8,842 bases of DNA, from NCBI GenBank assembly GCA_020355945.1, contig CP070627.1, positions 5,424,563-5,433,404 on the forward strand, given 5' to 3'. Shown here piece by piece: positions 1 to 8,700 of this stretch. Each line of letters opens with the position of its first letter. Position 1 is the stretch's first letter. The notes under the pieces were generated by a model. The model was not told where the DNA came from, searched no databases, and worked only from the letters and a program-made list of their open reading frames with translations. The translations under genes were made by a program, and so were the position numbers. This DNA is from Candidatus Aminicenantota bacterium. GTDB lineage: Bacteria; Acidobacteriota; Aminicenantia; UBA2199.

Positions 1-5
1 TCTTA

Positions 6-713
6 TTGGCAAAAAAGTTGAAATACGGGGACCTGACCAACCGGGACGGAAAAAATATTGTCCTTGCACCCGGGGCATGGGAACATAAAATAAAAATGGT
101 CACAGCAGACAAAACCAGGTCCTTAGCCGTACATAAATTATGTGCTATATTGTGGAACTATGCCGAGTGCATTTTTTTTTGGACCCATGGACTTATCAGG
201 GAATTTCACGGCCCGTATCATTTTCCCGGGAAAAAGGAAGAAATCCTGGTCAGGGATTTTATTGATTTAAAACCGCTGGAATTATGGAAATCGTCTCGCC
301 CGGTTGAATATGAAAAAATCAGGATAATCACCGCATACCAGGATTTAGGCATGAGCATTGATATCTACAACAATGTATCCATAAATGCAAACACTACTTA
401 TGTTAACAGCCTCAAATCTTATTATATCGAAGCTGATGGGAAAATGTTGAATTTAGATGAAGTAGACCGGTTATGCAGGGTCCTATCAGATGTGATGCTT
501 AATATTACCAGTGAAGTTGAAACGCTTGATTGGCGGCAGTTGGCAAAGAAGTATGCGGAGATTTTCTGGTACAGCAAAAAGGAATTAAAAGATGGAGGTG
601 ATTGGCGTCCTCCCCGGAGTGTCCATGAGCGAATTGAGAAAGGAGAATTAAATACAAGGCTGCAGAATCTAAGCCCACAGGCCCTGCAGCGCATGCTGCG
701 CATCTCTTTTTAA
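6..713 (+). CDS. Unrecognised protein, probably 5'-incomplete
   Basis: The reading frame runs open from the left edge to a TAA at 711-713. The first possible start in view is TTG at 6, but the codon before it (TTA) is also open and there is no room to see a ribosome binding site. The true start may therefore lie outside the window, and the 235 residues are a minimum. I do not recognise the family. No signal peptide or membrane segment is evident. The most distinctive stretch is aromatic: WNYAECIFFWTHGLIREFHG at about residues 50-69, followed by PYHFPG. Later come a charged helical part (about 150-190) and a basic, Arg-rich C-terminus. A run of nine T at 172-180 encodes part of IFFW and could be a slippage site. 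It lies 172 nt upstream of the next gene, with a candidate promoter between them, so it need not belong to the downstream operon. An antisense frame at 422-703 is a shadow. Confidence 0.75.
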   Translation: MAKKLKYGDLTNRDGKNIVLAPGAWEHKIKMVTADKTRSLAVHKLCAILWNYAECIFFWTHGLIREFHGPYHFPGKKEEILVRDFIDLKPLELWKSSRPVEYEKIRIITAYQDLGMSIDIYNNVSINANTTYVNSLKSYYIEADGKMLNLDEVDRLCRVLSDVMLNITSEVETLDWRQLAKKYAEIFWYSKKELKDGGDWRPPRSVHERIEKGELNTRLQNLSPQALQRMLRISF

Positions 714-720
714 TTTAAGC

Positions 721-747
721 CACAAAGATACACAAAGGAACACAAAG
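721..747. repeat. Three CACAAAG direct repeats, 10-bp period
   Basis: CACAAAG occurs at 721-727, 731-737 and 741-747, exactly one helical turn apart, just after the stop of the first gene. The stretch continues purine-rich to about 780, with a related ACAAAGG near 775. CACAAAG-type tandem repeats are, from general experience, common intergenic low-complexity elements in environmental bacterial genomes. No function can be assigned. Confidence 0.7.
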
Positions 748-812
748 AAGAAAAGATGAGAGACGAAAGAAGACAAAGGGCAGGAAAATTTTTTTGCAGG
801 GTACTTAATAAA

Positions 813-840
813 AAGAAAATAATTTTTAATTGATTTTCTT
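813..840. repeat. AT-only inverted repeat over the promoter region
   Basis: AAGAAAAT (813-820) and ATTTTCTT (833-840) are perfect 8-base inverted copies separated by 12 nt, with centres 20 bp apart. The right arm overlaps the -35 region of both promoter candidates. This could be a dimeric-regulator operator or a weak AT-rich hairpin behind the first gene. In DNA this AT-rich a chance match is possible. There is no GC-rich stem with a U-tract, so it is not a classical terminator. Confidence 0.35.
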
Positions 841-868
841 GAAAAAGCAGCATATTATGTGGTATGAT
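830..868 (+). promoter_or_regulatory. Two overlapping sigma70-like promoter candidates
   Basis: TTGAAA (839-844), an 18-nt spacer and TATGAT (863-868) make one good match. TTGATT (830-835), a 17-nt spacer and TATTAT (853-858) make a second, 9-10 bp upstream. Initiation would fall near 875 or 865, leaving a very short leader of about 10-20 nt before the ATG at 886. GGAG at 877-880, five bases before that ATG, is a good ribosome binding site. This is the best promoter-like sequence I see in the window and probably drives the small gene plus the peptidase-like gene. Confidence 0.5.
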
Positions 869-885
869 TTATTTTTGGAGAAACA

Positions 886-1056
886 ATGAATAAGAAAGAC
901 AAAAATATTGTTGATAATGCAAAAAAATGGCTCTCTTCCCCGGAAGGTCGGGAGTCTATGAAAAATTCAATCCAAGAAGCGATTGAACGCAGTAAAAAAT
1001 TTAATGAATCCCGACAAATTGACCCCAAAATTCTAAAAGAAACATTTACGATTTAG
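886..1056 (+). CDS. Small charged helical protein (56 aa)
   Basis: ATG at 886 is preceded by GGAG with a five-base spacer, and the frame ends at TAG 1054-1056. The product is 56 residues, hydrophilic and mostly helix-forming. It contains an SSPEGRESMKNSIQEAIERS segment (about residues 17-36) and ends in IDPKILKETFTI. It has no signal peptide, membrane segment or cysteine. I do not recognise a named family. Its shape (small, charged, helical, then a short conserved-looking tail) is what one sees in antitoxins, chaperones or adaptor proteins. It sits only 13 nt upstream of the larger peptidase-like gene, with a promoter candidate in front, which suggests the two are translated as a pair and may bind each other. 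That functional reading is inference. The good ribosome binding site, coherent composition and tight spacing argue that it is a real gene. Confidence 0.7.
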   Translation: MNKKDKNIVDNAKKWLSSPEGRESMKNSIQEAIERSKKFNESRQIDPKILKETFTI

Positions 1057-1069
1057 TTAAGCGCGTTTA

Positions 1070-2638
1070 ATGAAGAAGCCATTCCAAATTTATCCTTTCA
1101 GTAGTGAAAAGTTAAACGAAATATTTACTGAAAAATCAGGTGCTAATCCGGAACTGATAAATGAGAAACCCCATATCATCTACTTTAAAGAATATTTCCA
1201 GGATAGTGGAACCCAAACCATAATCGTTGAAAATGATTATATAGACAGAGATTTCCTGGAGGATTTTTCAGCTTATTATGTAAGATGCTTTGCAGATTAT
1301 AGACGAAAATGTACTCGCCTGCATTTCTTTAAAAATAAATTTGGTTATGAAGAGTACAATGCTTTTCTAGAAAATAAAAATAGATCTTTAAAAGATCAGT
1401 TGCAGAAGAATTATCTGGGTTTTATTGTTATTAAACCTTTACCCCGGACGATAATTGGCCGAACCTGTCTTAAATCCTATCCCGAAGAAAAAGGAGTAAA
1501 CAGAAATTTTCCAATAGTGAGAGAGTATGAAGTGAATCTTTATGGATGTCCGTTGACGGTTAAAACACTTGCATTCCAAGAGCAGGATACAGTTGTAGCT
1601 GCATGTGCAACCAGTGCGTTATGGTCTGTTTTTCAAGGAACAGGTATTTTGTTTCAACACAGAATTTTATCCCTGGTAGAAATTACAAAAGCTGCCACAA
1701 AGCAACTACCATTAGAAACTCGAGCATTTCCTAATAAAGGTTTGTCCGTTGAACAAATGGCCCATGCAATACAAGAGGTTAGTCTGGAACCTTTTTTGGT
1801 GGAGATAAAGAATGAGGAATATATCCTAAAGAGCTACATTTATGCATATTTAAAATTCGGGATACCAATAATACTTGGCGTTGATTTGTATAATACCGCT
1901 AATGACAATATTGAGTATGTTGGAAAACACGCTGTAGCTGTTACCGGTTATCGGATGGATATGAACCAATTGGAGTTAAACAAAAGGGAAAAATTTAAAC
2001 TGTTTTCTTCGCGTATGTCTGAAATTTATGTTCATGATGATCAAGTCGGTCCTTTTGCCAAAATGGTTATCGATAGTCAAAAAGTTTCATCACTGGATAA
2101 TAAAAGTGAAAAAAATGTAATCTCAATGTCAACATCATGGAAACTTGAAGATGCTAAGATAGGAGATATAAGAGCAGTTCCTCTAATTCTACTGATCCCT
2201 TTATATCATAAAATTCGCATCTCTTTAGGTACTGTTTACGAAATAATCAGTGTCTTTTATGCAATCCTGGAAAATTTGAGTAAAAATAAAAAACTAATGA
2301 TCCGGAAATTTGAATGGGATATATCACTAACAAGTGTTAATCAGTTTAAGAGTGAACTTTTCTCTTCGTTAAATGCCAAAACCAACTTTAAAGATATTCT
2401 ATTAAAAAGTATGCCTCATTTCATTTGGCGCGCAACAGCATTGGATCATGATAAGCCTGTTATAGATATGTTATTCGATGCTACCGATATAGAACAAGGC
2501 CATTTTTTTATATGTGCTGTAGAATATGACCGAAAATTGTTTTTAATACTACGTGAAATACTTAGAGAAAAATTTTTTGATGAAGTTCTTAAAAAAACAT
2601 CATGTTGGGAGATAATTCAGTGGTTTAGAGAAAATTAA
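1070..2638 (+). CDS. Papain/C39-like cysteine peptidase-fold protein
   Basis: The 522-residue protein starts at ATG 1070, the only start after an in-frame stop at 1058-1060. It lacks a clear Shine-Dalgarno, so translation may be coupled to the small gene ending at 1056. The middle resembles a papain-like/C39-type fold. Gln172 comes before AACATSALW with candidate nucleophile Cys179. Then follow GIPIILGVDL (264-273), KHAVAVTGYR with candidate His287, and IYVHDDQVGPFA with candidate Asp323 or Asp324. Spacing and order match Gln-Cys-His-Asp in that clan. The N-terminal region (1-165), including GFIVIKPLP and IGRTCL (117-134), and the C-terminal region (340-522) are unassigned. No signal peptide or transporter domains are seen, so it is not a standard C39 bacteriocin exporter. 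It is visibly AT-richer than the synthetase that follows. It could be a protease, transglutaminase-like enzyme or toxin. The fold call is moderate and the substrate is unknown. Confidence 0.85.
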   Translation: MKKPFQIYPFSSEKLNEIFTEKSGANPELINEKPHIIYFKEYFQDSGTQTIIVENDYIDRDFLEDFSAYYVRCFADYRRKCTRLHFFKNKFGYEEYNAFLENKNRSLKDQLQKNYLGFIVIKPLPRTIIGRTCLKSYPEEKGVNRNFPIVREYEVNLYGCPLTVKTLAFQEQDTVVAACATSALWSVFQGTGILFQHRILSLVEITKAATKQLPLETRAFPNKGLSVEQMAHAIQEVSLEPFLVEIKNEEYILKSYIYAYLKFGIPIILGVDLYNTANDNIEYVGKHAVAVTGYRMDMNQLELNKREKFKLFSSRMSEIYVHDDQVGPFAKMVIDSQKVSSLDNKSEKNVISMSTSWKLEDAKIGDIRAVPLILLIPLYHKIRISLGTVYEIISVFYAILENLSKNKKLMIRKFEWDISLTSVNQFKSELFSSLNAKTNFKDILLKSMPHFIWRATALDHDKPVIDMLFDATDIEQGHFFICAVEYDRKLFLILREILREKFFDEVLKKTSCWEIIQWFREN

Positions 2639-2666
2639 TAATAAGAATCTTTTTGCCTGTCAATTT

Positions 2667-2711
2667 TTAACTCCTCTTTTACAAAATCTTATAAATTTAG
2701 GATAAATTAAA
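2667..2711 (+). promoter_or_regulatory. Leader and ribosome binding site of the NRPS
   Basis: The 73-nt gap 2639-2711 holds no terminator-like GC stem, so read-through from the peptidase-like gene is possible. A weak promoter candidate is TTAACT (2667-2672), a 17-nt spacer and TATAAA (2690-2695). AGGA at 2699-2702 lies nine bases before the ATG at 2712 and is the likely Shine-Dalgarno. It sits in a small palindrome, AATTTA-GGA-TAAATT (2694-2708), so its core would be in a three-base loop if the weak AT hairpin forms. Confidence 0.35.
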
Positions 2712-5700
2712 ATGAGAAAAGAACAATATCTAAACAAAGAAAAAATCAACACGGTACCGGCAATAAAGAAAACCCCAAAAAGAGAGTATTACTCGGTCTC
2801 TTTGCAGCAAGAAGGGGTTTGGCTGCAAGCTAAAATAAACCCGGGAAGTACGGTATGGAACACCTCTCACAGTTGGCGTTATCAAGGCCGATTGGACATC
2901 GAAGCATTAAAAAAAGCCATCCAGGAGCTTATCCACCGGCATGCCTCGCTGCGAACCAATTTCCAACTAAAAAAAGACAAAATCCTCCAGGTGATCCATG
3001 AGAATTTTTCACTGGACAGTTTTTTTAGATTTTTTGATATCTCTTCCTGTCCCGGAAATCAGAAAGAAAGCATTGCCAGGTCTATCGAGGAAACCGCGGC
3101 AAAAGAAACCTATAACCTGGCAGCCGCACCACTCATTCGCTTTACCTGGATTCGCTTCCATGAAAACGATCATTTGCTGGTTATCAGTAAACATCATATT
3201 ATTTCCGATGCCACCTCCCGGCAAATCATCTGGAAGGAATGGGTGTCCCTTTATAATACCTATACAGCCAATAAACCCCACCAATTAGCAACCATTGATA
3301 TTCAATATCATGACTATGCCGCCTGGCAGCAGGAATTCCGGGAAACCCCCTATTACCAAAAACAAAAGGAATATTGGTTGTCGCAATTATTGGGCAAGGA
3401 ATCAGCGCCATTACCTGTGTTAGACTTACCCACAGACCTTCCCCGCCAGGACAATGAAAATAAGAAATCCAAAACCTCAACATATTCCATTAATTTAGAT
3501 CAACAATTGGCAGTCGATCTCCGTTCCTTTAGTTTACGGAATCGTGTTACTTTTTCATCGGTGTTTTTGTTGGGTTTCTATATTTTTTTGAATAAGTACG
3601 CCGGCCAGGATGATATGGTTATTGGCACCTTGTACCGGGGAAGAAATATCGATAAACAGGTACTGGATAAGATTATCGGGTTATTTGCCAATCACGTGGC
3701 CATGCGGCTGCATATGGATGAAAATGCCTCCGTCAAGGAATTGCTGGCAGAAGTGAATAAAAAGACCAGGCAAGCCTATGAAAACCAGGATTATCTATAT
3801 GAAGACCTGGTTCGCACCCTCCACCCGGAACGCACCGCCCTCCATGCCCCTATATACCAGGTGGTATTTAATATGTTAAAAATTACCGGTATGGATATAG
3901 AACCGGCAGGATTGGTCCGGGAACAATGGCAAGAATTTGCACCGGACAGTGATATATCTTCCCAATATGATTTGTCGCTTTATGTCAGGGATGAAATTAA
4001 AAAAATCACCCTAATGATATTATATACAAAAGATCGATTTTTCGAAGAAACCATCAACAGGATGATGGGGCAATATACCAATATTTTATTGAAAATGATC
4101 CTGCAGCCGGGTATAAAATTAAAAGATGTGGAAATCATTACAGGAGAAGAAAAACAGCGGATTTTATATGAATTTAATAATACGGATGCGAATTACCCAA
4201 AACACAAAACCCTTCATCGGTTATTCGAGGAGCAAATGGAACAAACCCCGGACCATATTGCTTTAGTAGGAGCCCACGAATTACACGAATTACACGAAAA
4301 GGGGACAAGGGGGCTTGCCCCCTTGTATAACTGCGGCGAGATACAGCTCTCTTATAGTGAATTAAATCGAAAATCCAATCAATTGGCTTATTTATTAAAA
4401 GGAAAAGGTGTCAAACCTGACACTATAGTGGGTCTCATGGTGAAGCGCTCCGTAGAAATGATAATCGGAATTCTTGGCATATTAAAGGCCGGAGGCGCCT
4501 ATTTGCCCATTGACCTGGGTTACCCGGAAGAGCGCATCGATTTCATGTTAAAAGACAGTGGTGCCGAAATTCTATTAAAAGATAATGATTTTACGCCGGA
4601 GGCGTTTAATAATCGCCCGAAGGGCACCTCTTCATTTGGGATTTCCCCCCAGGGGGGCCAACTGGCCTACGTCATCTACACCTCCGGTTCCACCGGCAAA
4701 CCCAAAGGGGTCATGGTCCATCACCAGGCGGTTCATAATTTTATCAAGGGGATGACGGAAAACATTGATTTTGCACCGGGTAAAACCATATTGGCGTTGA
4801 CCACCATTTCTTTTGACATATTTATCCTGGAAACGATGTTACCTCTTTTGCAGGGGCTTCGAGTAGTAATCGCGGATGAAAGGCAGCAATTGCACCTCGA
4901 TTTATTAGAAGAATTAATCGTTAAAACCGGTATAGACATGTTACAGGCCACGCCGACGCGTATGCAGATGTTTACCCATCGTGTCAACAGCAGTCGTCCC
5001 TGTTGTCTCAAAAACCTGGAAGAAATAATGGTGGGTGGTGAACCTTTCCCGGTGAAATTATTAAAGGACTTACAACAATCAACCCCCGCCAGGATATACA
5101 ACATGTATGGCCCTACTGAGACTACTGTCTGGTCCACCATGAAAGAATTAACCCATGCGCAAGAAATCACTATCGGTCAGCCCATCGCCAACACGCAAAT
5201 ATATATATTAGATAAAAATTACCTCCCTCAGCCCATCGGAGTGATTGGTGAGTTGTACATTGGAGGCGATGGCCTGGCCAGGGGTTATATCAACCGCCCG
5301 GAATTAACTTCAGAAAAATATTGCCTCCGGCGGGTCCGCGGCGCGGACTCCCTATTAACATTAAAGGGGACAGGCAAAAGAAATTATATGTCCCATATGT
5401 CCCATATGTCCTATATTTACCTAACCGGTGATCTGGCTCGGTGGCTGCCGGACGGCAATATCGAGTGTTTAGGCCGAGTGGATAATCAAGTAAAAATCAG
5501 GGGAAATCGCATTGAATTAGGGGAAATCGAATCCGAACTCAATAAGCATCCCGGGGTTAGGGAATCGGTAGTGACTGCCATAAGCGACGAAACCAGCGGG
5601 AAAAGTCTATGCGCTTATGTGGTCTCCTCCGGGGAAGGTGATTTTAATGTCCTGGAATTTAGAGACCATTTAAATCAACGTTTACCCGATTATATGGTAC

Positions 5701-8700
5701 CCTCTTATTTTGTCCAACTGGAAGAAATCCCGCGCACCTCTAATGGTAAATTAGACCGAAGGTCCCTGCCAATGCCCGGTGGGCTCAATAATGCCCGCTC
5801 TTTTTACGAACCCCCCACCCCCGGGAATGATATCCAGCAAAAATTGGTATCCGTATGGCAGGAGGTCCTAAGATCGGGAAAAATCGGGATTAATGACAAT
5901 TTTTTTGTAATCGGGGGTGATTCCATCAAAGCCATCCGGATTGCTTCAAGGTTAAGCGCTTTTGGATATCGATTAGACATCGGGGTATTATTCAGGCATC
6001 CCACCATTAAAGATTTATGGAAACAGGTCGAGGCAATATCCGAAAAAATCCCTCAAGAACCGGTTACCGGGAATATCGCTTCCACTCCTATCCGGGAGTG
6101 GTTTATAAAACAAAATTTTACCAACAAGCACCATTGGAATATGGCGGTCATGTTATATCGGGAAGAAGGTATTGAAAAAGCAATACTGCAAAACGTATTT
6201 AAACGCCTGGCAGAGCACCATGACCTGCTGCGCGCGGTGTTAGCACCGGATGAACGGGGATTGATTATAAAAGGGATCCATCCCCCGGAAGTCCCATTAG
6301 AAACGATAGACCTGGTCGCAACGGATGACCGGGCCCTGGAAAAACGCATACTCTCGGCAGTCAATCGAATACAGGCCGGTATCGATCTATTCTCCGCACC
6401 ATTGATAAAAATCGGTTTATTTAAAACCCGGCATGGCGATCATTTATTGATCGTCATCCATCACCTGGTGGTTGACGGTATTTCGTGGCGGATTTTGTTA
6501 GAAGATATCTCACGGGGTTACCAGCAAGCCAAAGCCGGCAAAAAGATTCAATTCCCTGCCAAAACGCACTCATTCAAACGCTGGGCAGAAGAAATAAACG
6601 CCTACAGCCGTTCCGATAAATTACTGCAGGAATATGATTACTGGAAAGAGATATGCGCCAAAGGCATTACCGAATTATCACCCGCGGCCAAAGGAGAAAC
6701 AGGCAAACCAAAGGATTATTACCGGTATAAAATCCAACTGCATGAAGAGGAGAGCTCCTCCCTGTTAAATGAAGTAAACCGCGCATACCATACGGAAATC
6801 AACGATATAATGTTGAGTGCCCTGGGTCTGGCCATCCGGGATTGTTTCGGGCTTAAAAAGATAACCATCCAACTGGAAGGCCATGGCCGGGAAAAAATAT
6901 TGGGAAATATCGATATCTCACGAACCGTTGGTTGGTTTACCACTCAATTTCCTATACTGCTGGAAGTACAAGAAAATGATAAAGAAAACGAAGAAGACCG
7001 TTTAAGTATACATATTCGACACACCAAGGAATCCCTGAGAAAAATACCCAATAAAGGCATTGGCTTTGGCATATTACGGTATATATCGGAATTACCGGAA
7101 AAAGACCGTTATTTATTGGAAATCGAACCGGAAATCTGTTTTAATTATTTAGGGCAGTTTGATGAAGATTTAACCCGAAGCGGCTTTAAACAATCCCCCT
7201 ACGGCACGGGGAACACCAGGAGTCTGGCATCCGCACAGCCCTATAAAATTAATATCAACGGTAGGGTGGTGAACCGGGAGGTCTCCTTTACTTTCAGTTG
7301 CGATACCAATACCTATAATAAACAGCAAATCGAAACATTGGCCCGAGGTTTTAAACACCACCTGCAGCGAATCATCAAGCACTGCCGCGAAATAGAAGAA
7401 CCGGTCCATACACCCGGTGACTATGACGCCAAAAACCTGGATTTCCTCGAATTGGAAGCCATTCATCAACAGTTTGGCAAAGCCAACACCGAGAAAATTT
7501 ATGACCTGAGCCCCATGCAAGAAGGAATGCTGTTTCATTACCTGCTGGACCCTCTTCGCCAGGCCTACCTGGTGCAATTGGTTTACCTCCTGGAAGGAGA
7601 GATCCATCAAACCCTGGTTAAAGAGAGTTATCAGCAGTTGATGGATAAATATGACGTGTTCCGTACGGCCTTTATTTATAAAAATATAAAACAGCCCCGG
7701 CAGGTTGTCCTCAACAATAGAAAAAAAGAATTCCGCTTTCATGACCTCTCCGGGTCTAATGATCCTGGGCAGATGATAGAAAACATAAAAAAACAAGATC
7801 GTGAAAGAGGATTTGATCTGCAAGACGACATATTGATGCGGATTACATTAATAAAAACACACCAGGACAGGTATGCACTTCTCATGACATATCATCACAT
7901 CATTATGGACGGATGGAGTTCCAATTTATTATTAAAGGATTTTATCACCATCTATTACCAATTGAAAACCGGGAAACCCCTGGAAAGCGGTATGGCAAAC
8001 CCATACCCTTACCTGGACTATATCAAATGGTTGCACCAACAGGACCTGCCATCTGCCAGTCATTATTGGCAGAGTTATCTCAGCGGATTTGACCAGGTTA
8101 CCCGGATACAAACTCTTGAAGGCGTTCATGGTGATACCATGGAATATAAAGAACAGAACTACACCGCTGTAGTAGAACCGGAGATAAAGGGAAAACTTTC
8201 ACAATTGGCGCAGCAGTGGAATGTGACACCCAATAATATACTCCAGGCAGTATGGAGTTTGATATTACAGCGGTATACCGGTGCGGATGACCTGGTATTC
8301 GGAAATGTGATCTCCGGCAGGAATATTCCTATAGAAAGCATCGAGCAAGTGATTGGCTTATTCATCAACACCATACCCATGCGGGTAAAAATCAATAGTG
8401 AAGCATCTTCCCGGCAACTGACCCGGCAAATCCAGGAAAATCTACTGGAAAGTCAAAGGTATGGGTTCTTACCACTGGGAGAGATACAGGCTCAAGCTGG
8501 TGTTGAAGACAGGTTGTTGGAACACCTGTACATCTATGAAAATTATCCCATCAATAAGGAACTCAGGAGTCCTCAACTGGCCGGAACCGTGGGTTTTAAA
8601 ATAACAAAAAGATACAGCATCGAGCATACCAATTACCATCTTAATTTATTAATTATCCCCAGGACTGATTTACGCTTACAGTTTCAATATAATGAAAATG

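Larger units (their letters stand above)
4143..5777 (+). other. NRPS adenylation domain, glycine-like code
   Basis: All core motifs are present: LSYSELN (A1), LKAGGAYLPID (A2), YTSGSTGKPKG (A3, about 656-666), FDIF (A4), NMYGPTETT (A5), GELYIGGDGLARGY (A6), YLTGDLARW (A7), GRVDNQVKIRGNRIELGEIE (A8), NGKLDR with Lys1013 (A10). Alignment by eye to GrsA gives pocket residues Asp702, Ile703, Leu706, Gln745, Met773, Gly775, Met798, Val806, Trp807 and Lys1013. That is DILQMGMVWK, near the published glycine signature DILQLGLIWK. Three loops, before A1, before A3 and before A7, carry repeat or palindromic inserts. Confidence 0.93.

Noticed and set aside
2639..2711. Terminator or riboswitch between the peptidase-like gene and the NRPS
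   Set aside because: The gap is only 73 nt, AT-rich, with no strong stem. Only the small AATTTA-GGA-TAAATT palindrome around the Shine-Dalgarno is seen.
2998..3288. 96-aa + strand frame in another phase
   Set aside because: It overlaps the first condensation domain, including the HHIISDATS site read in the NRPS frame, and its own product is low-information and Pro-rich.
4305..4326. GC-rich perfect hairpin as a transcription terminator
   Set aside because: It lies within an intact coding frame and has no T-tract after the stem.
4733..5170. 145-aa open frame on the - strand
   Set aside because: It is antisense to the adenylation core motifs A4-A5, with no ribosome binding site or domain evidence.
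4275..5414. Possible CRISPR array or intein-like insertion in the adenylation domain
   Set aside because: The repeats are only 9 nt, directly tandem and without spacers, and the inserts are far too short for an intein. They read as in-frame loop sequence.
5388..5414. ATG codons of the MSH repeat as an internal translation start
   Set aside because: There is no ribosome binding site, and the family consensus continues in the same frame on both sides.
7170..7823. 217-aa open frame on the - strand
   Set aside because: It lies wholly inside the NRPS epimerase/condensation region, whose + strand frame shows conserved motifs throughout. It is an antisense shadow with no recognisable domain.
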